Assembly (NCBI GenBank): GCA_001443485.1
Contig: LDXQ01000024.1
Coordinates: 1-33,209, forward strand
Reading direction: 5' to 3'
Origin: Candidatus Sysuimicrobiota bacterium CSP1-3
GTDB lineage: Bacteria > Sysuimicrobiota > Sysuimicrobiia > Sysuimicrobiales > Humicultoraceae
DNA length: 33,209 nucleotides
Each line of letters begins with the position of its first letter. The stretch's first letter is position 1. The notes below the pieces were generated by a model. The model was not told the DNA's origin, searched no databases, and was given only the letters and a program-made list of their open reading frames with translations. The translations under genes and the position numbers were made by a program. This document shows positions 25,353-32,360 of this stretch, one piece after another.

Positions 25353-25428
25353 TGGTGGAGACGAGCGGATTCGAACCGCCGACCCCCTCGTTGCGAACGA
25401 GGTGCTCTCCCAGCTGAGCTACGTCCCC
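25353..25428 (-). tRNA. tRNA-Ala(CGC)
   Basis: A complete 76-nt cloverleaf: acceptor GGGGACG pairs with CGTCTCC, including the G3:U70 wobble pair that is the alanine identity element; D-arm with AGCTCAGCTGGGAGAGC; anticodon stem CCTCG/CGAGG with loop TTCGCAA and anticodon CGC; T-loop GGTTCGAATCC. Discriminator A and the 3' CCA are encoded. It reads GCG alanine codons. Confidence 0.97.
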
Positions 25429-25440
25429 TGACAGCTTTTG

Positions 25441-25469
25441 ATTATAACGGAAGGGGCGCGGCCCGCCAA
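25441..25469 (-). promoter_or_regulatory. Promoter of tRNA-Ala
   Basis: TATAAT at 25446-25441 and TTGGCG at 25469-25464 on the minus strand, 17 nt apart, form the best sigma70-type promoter in the window. Predicted +1 is 25434, six bases before the mature tRNA 5' end. Confidence 0.75.
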
Positions 25470-25502
25470 TCGGGAGCCCACTCGGGCGACCGCAGCGTAT
25501 GC

Positions 25503-25508
25503 TATCAT
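25503..25508 (+). promoter_or_regulatory. -10 box predicting a leaderless thioesterase transcript
   Basis: TATCAT on the plus strand predicts +1 at about 25515, next to the GTG start at 25516. No ribosome binding site is visible upstream of that GTG and no clear -35 box. The region is divergent from the tRNA promoter. Confidence 0.35.
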
Positions 25509-25515
25509 CCGGGCG

Positions 25516-26268
25516 GTGCCCGCGACCTTCACCCAGCGTTTCCAGGTGCGGTTCGACGAGTGCGCTTCGGACGGCACGGCGCGGGCTGCCGCGCTTCTGC
25601 GCTACGTCATCGAGACCGCGTTCGGCCACTCCACGCATGAGGGCTTCCCGCTGGCCTGGTACAACGCCCGCGGCCTGTTCTGGCTCGTCCGGCGGGCGCA
25701 CCTGGACCTACACCGCCCCATGCCTTACGGCACCGCCCTCGACGTCACCACCGAGGTACTCGGCTTCCGGCGTATCTGGGCGCGGCGGCGGAACACAGTC
25801 CGGGACACCTCAAGCGAGATGTTGGCTATCGTCACGATGGACTGGATCTTCACCGACCGCGCCGGCAATCCGGCTCGCATCGTCCCGGAGATGGAGGCCG
25901 CCTTCCCCGGCAAAAGCCCAAGACTCGAGATCGAACGCCTGGAGTTGGGTGATCCCCCGGCGGGCCTGGAGCCTCTGGAGTACGTGGTGCCCGCGCATCA
26001 GGTGGATCCCCGCGGCCACATGAACAGCGCCGCGTACCTCGACCTCTTGGAGGATGCGCTGACGGATGCGGGCGTCGATCCGCAGGAGCGGCCCGCCGTA
26101 TACGAACTGGAGTACCTGCGGGCCGCGCTTCCCGGCGAGGTCCTGCGTCGATTCGTCTGGCAACAGAACGACGGCTGGGCCATGGTGGCATCCACGCCCG
26201 AGGGCATGCCGGTTGTGAAGGCGCGGCGGCAGCGTGGGACGGACTTCGGGGGTCGCGCCGACGCTTAG
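25516..26268 (+). CDS. Acyl-ACP thioesterase-like (double hot-dog) protein
   Basis: Soluble 250-aa protein of two tandem hot-dog domains. The first begins TQRFQVRFDECASDGTARAAALLRYV, as in YbgC/FatA-type thioesterases; the second contains VDPRGHMNSAAYLDLLEDAL, where the HMN motif matches acyl-ACP thioesterase catalytic-site regions. Such enzymes release fatty acids from acyl-ACP or acyl-CoA. GTG 25516 is the likely start: it fits the domain boundary and lies just after a -10-like TATCAT. The 3' end overlaps the ctaG start by 35 nt, suggesting a two-gene operon. Confidence 0.85.
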   Translation: MPATFTQRFQVRFDECASDGTARAAALLRYVIETAFGHSTHEGFPLAWYNARGLFWLVRRAHLDLHRPMPYGTALDVTTEVLGFRRIWARRRNTVRDTSSEMLAIVTMDWIFTDRAGNPARIVPEMEAAFPGKSPRLEIERLELGDPPAGLEPLEYVVPAHQVDPRGHMNSAAYLDLLEDALTDAGVDPQERPAVYELEYLRAALPGEVLRRFVWQQNDGWAMVASTPEGMPVVKARRQRGTDFGGRADA

Positions 26269-27073
26269 CACGCTGTCCCTCCTCCGCAGCGAGGCCGCCC
26301 TGCGCTGGGATACCTGGGACTGGGACCCCCTGGTGTTGACCGGCCTGTTCGTGACCGCGGTGGCCTGGTCGTGGATCACCCGCCGCTTCCCGCCGCGGCG
26401 TGTGCAGTTCTGGTACGGCTGGAGCGCCCTGCTCATCCTCGCCCTGGCCGTCGTCTCCCCGCTCGACTACGGCGCGGAGGTCTCGTTCACGCTGCACATG
26501 GCACAGCATCTGCTGTTGATGCTTGTGGTGGCCCCTCTCCTGGCGCTCGCCGCGCCGCTGGGGTTCTTGGGTTGGCTGCGCCGGCAGCCCGCCCTCGGAC
26601 CGATCATCCGTGCCCTCTGGTCGCCCGTTCCCGCGTTTGCGTTCTATCACCTGGCCCTCTTCCTCTGGCACATCCCGGTGCTGTACGGCGCGGCCGTTCG
26701 CTACGAGGGGCTCCACTCGTTGCAGCATGTGACGTTTCTCCTCGGTGGGCTGGCCTTCTGGGGCGTGATCGTCGCACCCGAGCCGCGGCTGGTGCAGGCG
26801 ACAATCGGTCAACGCGTGGTCATGGTGCTGGCGGCAAACATCCTGGGCTGGGTGCTGAGTTTCATCCTGGCGATCTCGGAGCGCCCCCTCTACGCCGTCT
26901 ACCTGGAGGGACCGGGCCCCTGGGGGCTGAGCGCGCTCACGGACATGCGCCTGGGCGGCGCGGCGATGTGGGTGGCCGGCAACCTGGTGAGCGGGATCGC
27001 GTTGATGCTGTTGCTGATCACCGCGATGCGCCGCGAGGACATCAGCGGACGCGAGGCCGCGGAGCGCCCCTAA
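26234..27073 (+). CDS. ctaG: CtaG-type cytochrome c oxidase (caa3) assembly protein
   Basis: Integral membrane protein (279 aa) with about six to seven helices. The family signatures are seen: WDPLVLTGLFVTAVAW, SPLDYGAEVSFTLHMAQHLLLMLVVAPLLALAAP, HIPVLYGAAVRYEGLHSLQHVTFLLGG and the C-terminal DMRLGGAAMWV. Several histidines (in HMAQH, YH, HIP, LHSLQH) could bind copper. This family is required for assembly of caa3-type oxidases in Bacillus. No oxidase subunits are in the window, but the Rieske/cytb genes in region 1 show that the organism respires. GTG 26234 lies inside the thioesterase gene, and the stop overlaps the convergent ACT gene by 4 nt. Confidence 0.93.
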   Translation: MGRTSGVAPTLSTLSLLRSEAALRWDTWDWDPLVLTGLFVTAVAWSWITRRFPPRRVQFWYGWSALLILALAVVSPLDYGAEVSFTLHMAQHLLLMLVVAPLLALAAPLGFLGWLRRQPALGPIIRALWSPVPAFAFYHLALFLWHIPVLYGAAVRYEGLHSLQHVTFLLGGLAFWGVIVAPEPRLVQATIGQRVVMVLAANILGWVLSFILAISERPLYAVYLEGPGPWGLSALTDMRLGGAAMWVAGNLVSGIALMLLLITAMRREDISGREAAERP

Positions 27074-27441
27074 CCGACCGCGGCTCGTGCCTTCGCCAGG
27101 TCGTTCACGCCGAAGACGACGCGGGTCTTGGTCGCCGCGTAGACGAGTTCAACGTTGACGCCGGCGTTGGCGATCCGGCGGGCGATCTCACCGACCGCGC
27201 CCGGCCTGTCGGGTACATCCAGGACAAGCACGTCACGCTCACCGGCTACCCTCACGCCCGCGCCCTCCAGCGCCCGGCGCGCCGCCGCCGCGTCCTGCAC
27301 CAGGAAGTGTATTTCGGCCTTGCCCCCACTGGGAACACCGCAGAGCCCGTCGATGTTGACCCCTGCTTTCCCGAGCGCCTCGCAGGCGGCCGCCAGCGTC
27401 CCCGGACGGTCTTCCAGGATGGCTGTCAGATCCTTGGCCAT
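27070..27441 (-). CDS. Double ACT-domain protein
   Basis: Small 123-aa protein made of two ACT modules: residues about 3-65 (LTAILEDRPGTLAAACEALGKAGVNIDGLCG) and about 70-123 (DVLVLDVPDRPGAVGEIARRIANAGVNVELVY). ACT domains bind amino acids to regulate enzymes or transcription. No catalytic domain is attached, so it probably acts in trans. GGGAGGAGC precedes ATG 27441. It lies 53 nt downstream of the BNR-repeat gene. Confidence 0.9.
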   Translation of the reverse strand: MAKDLTAILEDRPGTLAAACEALGKAGVNIDGLCGVPSGGKAEIHFLVQDAAAARRALEGAGVRVAGERDVLVLDVPDRPGAVGEIARRIANAGVNVELVYAATKTRVVFGVNDLAKARAAVG

Positions 27442-27494
27442 GCTCCTCCCCCCTCTGCCTTCAGCCGTTTCCGAAACTGGGTTCATCGCCCGAC

Positions 27495-28511
27495 TTAGTT
27501 CTCCGCGACGACCATGCCGCGGACCGCGGGCGGACGGTAGCCGTCGGGCCACGTGATGGTGAGGCGTTCCCAGGTCAGTCCCGCATCGGAGGAGCGATAG
27601 ATCTCGGCGTCGCGGGTGGCGTAGAAGACTCGCCGCTCGCCTTCGTTGGCCGCGACCACCGCAACCCGTTTGCCACGTGGGGATGGCAATCCCTCGCGCA
27701 CCTCTTCCCACGGGCCGTCGCCGCTCCGGCGGTAGATGGTGGACTCGGCGACGGAAGGGTCGTGCGCCTCCCCGGGTGAGCCGGCTGCCGACACTACTAT
27801 CGTATCTGGATCCGCGGCGTCCACCGCCAGGCTCCAGAGATAGTGGTGCTCCAGGCCGCGGTCGACGCGTCGCCACGTGGCGCCGCCGTCCAGACTCTCG
27901 GCGTAGCCCCCGCCTGCCGCTTCATACACGCGGCCCGGCGCCAGAGGGTGTACCGCCAGCGTGTGCGCGTCGTGCTGCGAGCGCGGCTTGCGGTCCTCCC
28001 AGGTGCGGCCGCCGTCGAGGCTCCGCATCACTCCGCCCAGTTCGATGCCCGCGAAGAGCCGCTCGGGAACGACCGCGTCAGGGGCGATCCAGCGCACATG
28101 ATGGGTCCAGGGCCGCGGCGGAAAACTCCAGGTCGGCGCGGAGGGAAGATCGCGCAGCGCGGGCCGCTCCACCCAGGTCTGGCCGCCGTCCTCTGAGCGG
28201 AAGACCGCGCTCGGCTCGGCCCCGACCCACAGGACGCCGTGGTCGCCGGTGCGCTCAGCACGGCTCACCGCAACGGACATGATCTCGGCGTGGGGAATGC
28301 CCTCACCCGCGGGCCGCCAGGACGTCCCGGCGTCCTCGCTCCGCCATAACCCGCGGCCGAAGGTCCCGCAGTAGACCCGCTCCGGGCGCAGTGGGTCAAT
28401 GGCCACGCACTCCGTCGGCGACCCTTCCAGCGCAAGCGTCACGCGCCACCCCTCGCCCCGGCGGCGCACGATGGCGAGGACGTCGCCCGTGGCCAGGTAG
28501 ATCGTCGTCAT
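27495..28511 (-). CDS. BNR/Asp-box beta-propeller protein
   Basis: Predicted 338-aa beta-propeller. At least five Asp-box (S-x-D-x-G-x-T-W) copies are visible: SEDAGTSW, SEDGGQTW, SLDGGRTW, SLDGGATW and SSDAGLTW, spaced about 45-70 residues. Such repeats occur in sialidases and in photosystem-assembly factor-like proteins. No signal peptide and no sialidase catalytic set (Arg triad, FRIP) are seen, so it is likely a cytoplasmic non-enzymatic or unknown-function propeller. ATG 28511 has no clear ribosome binding site and lies 16 nt after the upstream small membrane protein gene, suggesting coupling. Confidence 0.88.
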   Translation of the reverse strand: MTTIYLATGDVLAIVRRRGEGWRVTLALEGSPTECVAIDPLRPERVYCGTFGRGLWRSEDAGTSWRPAGEGIPHAEIMSVAVSRAERTGDHGVLWVGAEPSAVFRSEDGGQTWVERPALRDLPSAPTWSFPPRPWTHHVRWIAPDAVVPERLFAGIELGGVMRSLDGGRTWEDRKPRSQHDAHTLAVHPLAPGRVYEAAGGGYAESLDGGATWRRVDRGLEHHYLWSLAVDAADPDTIVVSAAGSPGEAHDPSVAESTIYRRSGDGPWEEVREGLPSPRGKRVAVVAANEGERRVFYATRDAEIYRSSDAGLTWERLTITWPDGYRPPAVRGMVVAEN

Positions 28512-28527
28512 GGTGACCCGGCGCGGG

Positions 28528-28905
28528 TCAGGTGCGCTGGAACGCCGCCTTCACCTCCGGGCGGAACAGATAGTACAGGATGACCGCGTTAACGATCAAC
28601 GAGATAAAGGAGCTGCGTAGGCTGAACAAGGCGAGCACAAGACCGATGGCCGTCAGCACGACGAGCAATGTCCAGGCCCAGGCCTTGAGGTTCCAAGCAC
28701 CCCAGGCAGCGTAGAGGGTGACCGCTCCCAGCGCCAGGATGATGATGCCGGCGAACGTCCCAAAGTAAGCCAGCAGCGGACCGCCCATCGCCGCCCCGAA
28801 CGCGCCCATGCCCAGTAGGGCCAACCCACCCAGGACCGCGAAGACGCCCGAAATCGCGGCCAGGATGGCGATCACCGTCACACCCGTCGGACGAGTACTG
28901 GTCAT
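28528..28905 (-). CDS. Small four-helix membrane protein
   Basis: Protein of 125 aa with four predicted transmembrane helices (about 9-33, 43-65, 70-92 and 98-118), and a polar C-terminal tail. Gly/Ala-rich helices and the segment YAAWGAWNLKAWAWTLLVV are typical of small uncharacterised integral membrane proteins. ATG 28905 has a GGCAGG sequence just upstream. It heads a likely operon with the BNR propeller and the ACT protein. No function can be assigned. Confidence 0.8.
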   Translation of the reverse strand: MTSTRPTGVTVIAILAAISGVFAVLGGLALLGMGAFGAAMGGPLLAYFGTFAGIIILALGAVTLYAAWGAWNLKAWAWTLLVVLTAIGLVLALFSLRSSFISLIVNAVILYYLFRPEVKAAFQRT

Positions 28906-29125
28906 CGCCTGCCCCCTTCCGTTGTGGTTTGCAGCCACTTTCTGTGACCACGGCGTGGTTCCTCCACGACCAGTGCATGGCAGCTACGCGTATCTCGTTT
29001 CGGCGGATCCGCTCAACAGGGCACCGTAGGTATCTCAAACTGCTCGCTGTGTGCAAGCGTGTACCGCATGAAATCTAGCGTTGCGGGCATATCGTCAGAT
29101 CGGGGGGCGTTTCACCACGCCCAAT
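28906..29125. other. Low-GC intergenic stretch without a recognised gene
   Basis: The stretch from the small membrane protein start to the end of the small ORF at 29126 holds no gene that I can support. One short hairpin (CGTGG-5 nt-CCACG, about 28964-28978) lacks a T-run. The G+C content falls to about 53% in the line starting at 29041. Confidence 0.6.
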
Positions 29126-29242
29126 TCAGGAAATCGGCCCATAGTCCCGGAGGATTCTCCCTCGGGATTCGGATGTGCCCTGGGCCAGTTCGACAACAAC
29201 AGGCGGCTGGATTCCATCAGGCGTCGCGGGTGATGCTTGCAT
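29126..29242 (-). CDS. Possible 38-aa small protein with a strong RBS
   Basis: ATG 29242 is preceded by GAGAGGAGGGAAAT, an almost ideal ribosome binding site (AGGAGGG, about 5-nt spacer). The ORF encodes 38 residues beginning MQASPATPDGIQPPVVV, hydrophilic with a Pro-rich start and an Arg/Ser-rich end (SRGRILRDYGPIS). It has no Cys and no membrane helix. It lies 32 nt downstream of the amidohydrolase stop codon on the same strand. It could be a genuine small protein, a peptide substrate or the truncated start of a decayed gene. Only the RBS and position support it. Confidence 0.4.
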   Translation of the reverse strand: MQASPATPDGIQPPVVVELAQGTSESRGRILRDYGPIS

Positions 29243-29274
29243 ATTTCCCTCCTCTCTCGTGAGTGCTTCTGAGA

Positions 29275-30294
29275 CTAGAGGTGACTGTCCTCTATCCGTA
29301 GGAGCCGTGCCGCGTTCTCAGAACGGATCAGCGTCCGTTCCGTTTCAGCTAGACCTTCCTGTACCTCGATCGTCTGGATTGGATCCGGATCGCCGATCTG
29401 GAAGGGGTAGTCACTACCGCACAAGACGTGATCCGCACCAAACAGGTTGATGAGATAACTAAAAGCCTTGGGCGAGTGGACGATGGTATCCACATAGAAT
29501 CGGTCGAGAAACTCGCCGGGAGAGCGGGTCAACGCTTCTCGACAGTCCGGGTGCATCGCGTAGCCCCGTTCCATGCGACCAATCGCCCATGCCAAATATC
29601 CACCGCCATGCGCCAGGCAGATTTGAAGATGGGGAAACCGTTCGAACACTCCTCCAAAGATCAGCTGAGCGGCTGCCAAGGTCGTGTCAAGGGGGTTCCC
29701 GATCAGGTTGTGCAAGAGATAACGCCCCATCCGGTCTGCCCCAGCCAAGTCAGATGACATAGGATGGATGAAGATAGGTATCTGGAGTGTTTCTGCGGCC
29801 TCGTAAAATGGCCAGAACTCTTTGTCATCCAACCCTCGGCCGTTGACACTAGAACCAACATAGACTGCCCGCGCGTCGAGTGCGCGCTTCGCGCGTTCCA
29901 TCTCAGCCACGGCGAGACTTGTATCCTGCAGGGGTACTGCCGCCATGGCGATCAAGCGATCTGGATGGTCGCGAACGGCCTTCGCGAGGCCGTCGTTGAG
30001 CAGCGCGCACAGACGCGCTGCTGCCTCAGGCGGTTCATTGTAAAAGAAGAAGAACGTCGGTGGTGAGATTGCCTGGATTCGGATCCCGCACTTATCCATG
30101 ACTCTTAGGCGGTCCTCGATCGAAGTTAGGCGCGAGAGCTCGCGCTTTTGGAAGCGGATCCGCATGCCGCTTCGAACTAGCACCTCTGTGCCGCCCGGCT
30201 CGCTCATGATTGAAGGGGCCGCGTCGCCCAGCTCCCGCCGCGCCTGCGTGGGGAAATCGGATGCGGCGTAGTGGCAGTGGACATCAATGTTCAC
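29275..30294 (-). CDS. Amidohydrolase-2 (ACMSD-like) metal-dependent hydrolase/decarboxylase
   Basis: TIM-barrel enzyme of 339 aa. The metal-binding HxH is at the start (DVHCHY), a further His in IFIHPM, His in LAHGGGYL and the catalytic Asp in CGSDYPF, all characteristic of the aminocarboxymuconate-semialdehyde decarboxylase branch, which includes several aromatic-acid decarboxylases. The substrate is unknown. GTG 30294 is chosen because GGAGG lies 7 nt before it and the protein then begins directly with the first barrel strand. It follows two oligopeptide-type permease genes, which could import its substrate. Sampled lines here have about 58% G+C against about 72% in neighbouring genes, a sign of separate origin. 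Confidence 0.93.
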   Translation of the reverse strand: MNIDVHCHYAASDFPTQARRELGDAAPSIMSEPGGTEVLVRSGMRIRFQKRELSRLTSIEDRLRVMDKCGIRIQAISPPTFFFFYNEPPEAAARLCALLNDGLAKAVRDHPDRLIAMAAVPLQDTSLAVAEMERAKRALDARAVYVGSSVNGRGLDDKEFWPFYEAAETLQIPIFIHPMSSDLAGADRMGRYLLHNLIGNPLDTTLAAAQLIFGGVFERFPHLQICLAHGGGYLAWAIGRMERGYAMHPDCREALTRSPGEFLDRFYVDTIVHSPKAFSYLINLFGADHVLCGSDYPFQIGDPDPIQTIEVQEGLAETERTLIRSENAARLLRIEDSHL

Positions 30295-30496
30295 GGGGAT
30301 TCCTCCGACTGGGGAGCGTGGGTGCCGCGGTCTGGATCCCTCCTGCGATGGCATCGGGGCGCCATCCTCCCGTCCAGCTTGCCCAATGACGCCATGTATC
30401 TCCCTTGCTCTCTTCGCGTGCCTCTTCACCAACTCTACGTAGTCGAACTGCGGGTACCAGTGCGTCTGCCGCTCGCCACGACCGCAAGCACGTTGG

Positions 30497-31447
30497 TCAC
30501 CGGACCCCTCTTCCTCTGAACAGCGTCCCGCGCAGGCGTGGATCCAGCGCCTCTCGCAGCCCATCCCCAAGGAGGTTGAAGCTCAGTACGCTGAGAACGA
30601 TTGCTGCTCCGGGGATCAGAACCACGTGGGGGCTCGACCTCAAATACAGCCTCCCCTTGCTGAGCATCGTGCCCCACTCCGGTGATGGGGGCTGGGCACC
30701 CAACCCCAGGAAGCCGAGGTAGGCCGCTGAGATTATCGCCGCGCCAGTCAACAGCGAACTCTGGACGATCAGGGGCGGCAGGCAGTTGGGGATAAGGTGC
30801 CTCACTACGATGCGGGCATCGCTCGCGCCCAACGCACGGGCGGCTTGGATGAACTCCTGCTCTCGCAGAGACAGGGCGACGCCGCGCACGATGCGGGCAT
30901 AGACGGGCATCTGGGCGATGCCGATAGCCACCATGGCGTTGTACAGGCTGGGCCCCAGTACGGTCACCACAACAATGGCAAGCAGGATGGTCGGGAAGGA
31001 GAGCATGATGTCGACGACGCGCATGAGGATCTTATCTGTCCACCCGCCGTAATAGGCGGCGATGACGCCCAGCGGGACGCCGACCAGTAGCCCCAAACTA
31101 ACCGAGACCAGCCCGATGGAGAGGGAGATCCTACCGCCGTGGACCACGCGGGCGAACAGATCTCGTCCTAGTTCATCGGTGCCGAACCAGTGGGCGGTGG
31201 ATGGCGATTGGAGCCGCGCGCCAAGGTCTGTCAATGTCGGATCCTGGTCGAGGACCAGGGGGCCAAAGAGAGCCATGAGCAGGAGACCAACAAGGGCGAC
31301 CGCTCCCCCCGTAGCTCCCCGATTGCGGGAGAAACGCCGCAGGGCCGAAGCGCGCCACCAAGAGCTCCCCCTTGGCTCGACCGCCCGAGGCCGGATCGAC
31401 CGCTCCCCACCGCCTGTCTCGGGATGCGGTTCCGACAGGCTACGCAT
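30497..31447 (-). CDS. dppC: ABC transporter permease, DppC/OppC family
   Basis: Inner-membrane permease (316 aa) of the peptide/nickel class. About six helices follow a 50-residue hydrophilic N-terminus. Family signatures: HWFGTDELGRDLFARVVHG, and the cytoplasmic EAA loop EFIQAARALGASDARIVVRHLIPN. ATG 31447 overlaps the end of the dppB-like gene by 8 nt, so the pair is translationally coupled. Neither the ATPase subunits nor a binding protein follow; the next gene is an amidohydrolase about 200 nt away. The transported substrate cannot be told. Confidence 0.95.
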   Translation of the reverse strand: MRSLSEPHPETGGGERSIRPRAVEPRGSSWWRASALRRFSRNRGATGGAVALVGLLLMALFGPLVLDQDPTLTDLGARLQSPSTAHWFGTDELGRDLFARVVHGGRISLSIGLVSVSLGLLVGVPLGVIAAYYGGWTDKILMRVVDIMLSFPTILLAIVVVTVLGPSLYNAMVAIGIAQMPVYARIVRGVALSLREQEFIQAARALGASDARIVVRHLIPNCLPPLIVQSSLLTGAAIISAAYLGFLGLGAQPPSPEWGTMLSKGRLYLRSSPHVVLIPGAAIVLSVLSFNLLGDGLREALDPRLRGTLFRGRGVR

Positions 31448-32360
31448 AGTGGATTCGTGGGTCGATGAACCCATAGAGAAGGTCCACGAGCAAGTTCACC
31501 AGCGCGAACCACGTAGCCCCAACCAGGACCGCCGCCTGGACCGCGGGATAGTCACGGCCGAGCAGGCCCTGGATCAGATAGCTTCCAATCCCGGGCCAAG
31601 AGAAGACCGTCTCCGTCAGGATGGAGCCTCCCAGCATCTGCCCGAACTGGAGCCCGGCGACCGTGATAACCGGGATCAACGCGTTGCGCAACGCGTGACG
31701 CGACACGACTTGCCGTTCGGCGAGGCCCTTCGCTTTCGCCGTGCGTACATAGTCGCTGCCGAGAACCTCCAGGAGACTAGACCGGGCCTGGCGGGCGATG
31801 ACTCCGGCGGCGAACAGCGCCAGCGTGAATGCGGGCATGAGCAGATGCCAGGGGGTGCCGTAGCCACCGGGCGGCAGCCACTGCAACCGCACCGAGAAGA
31901 TGAGCATCAGGACGAGTCCCGTCCAGAAGATGGGCGTGGAGACTCCCGTCAGGGCCAGGATCATTGTGCCGTGATCCACCAGCGAGTACGGGCGAAGGGC
32001 CGCGGCAATGCCGGCCAGGACACCCAGGGTGATGGCAATCACAATGGCCGTCGCGGCCAGCAGGACTGTCGCTTGGATGCGCGGGACCAGTTCGTGAATC
32101 ACCGGGGACTGCGTCAGGATGGATCGCCCGAAGTCTCCCCGCCCGACATGGCTCAGAAAGCGCAGGTACTGCTCGACCAGCGGACGATCCAACCCCCACT
32201 GCTGCCGAAAGTAGGCGATATCCTCAGGCGTCCCCAGGTCGCCGACCATCAGCACAGCCGGATCCCCGGGGATGGCCCGCACCAGCAGGAAAACGATAAT
32301 GGAGATGCCGAGGAGATTGGGCAGGAGTAGGGCCAGCCGCTCAATCAGGAACCGCTGCAT
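31440..32360 (-). CDS. dppB: ABC transporter permease, DppB/OppB family
   Basis: Inner-membrane permease (306 aa). The N-terminus RLALLLPNLLGISIIVFLLVRAIPGDP is the family signature, followed by a periplasmic loop (EDIAYFRQQWGLDRPLVEQYLRFL) and five more helices; the EAA-like loop is DYVRTAKAKGLAERQVVSRHALRNALIP. It partners with the dppC-like gene. It overlaps the upstream epimerase gene by 16 nt, so all may be one operon. A substrate-binding protein may lie outside the window upstream. Confidence 0.95.
   Translation of the reverse strand: MQRFLIERLALLLPNLLGISIIVFLLVRAIPGDPAVLMVGDLGTPEDIAYFRQQWGLDRPLVEQYLRFLSHVGRGDFGRSILTQSPVIHELVPRIQATVLLAATAIVIAITLGVLAGIAAALRPYSLVDHGTMILALTGVSTPIFWTGLVLMLIFSVRLQWLPPGGYGTPWHLLMPAFTLALFAAGVIARQARSSLLEVLGSDYVRTAKAKGLAERQVVSRHALRNALIPVITVAGLQFGQMLGGSILTETVFSWPGIGSYLIQGLLGRDYPAVQAAVLVGATWFALVNLLVDLLYGFIDPRIHYA

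Noticed and set aside
28964-28978. Hairpin CGTGG-CCACG as terminator of the amidohydrolase operon
   Set aside because: Stem of only 5 bp and no T-run on either strand.
29059-29262. Plus-strand 67-codon ORF in the AT-richer patch
   Set aside because: No ribosome binding site and no protein-like pattern; the minus strand has a better-supported small ORF in the same place.
31062-32330. Plus-strand 422-codon frame opposite the permeases
   Set aside because: Very rich in Arg, Gln, Asp and Gly, without motifs; shadow of dppC/dppB.
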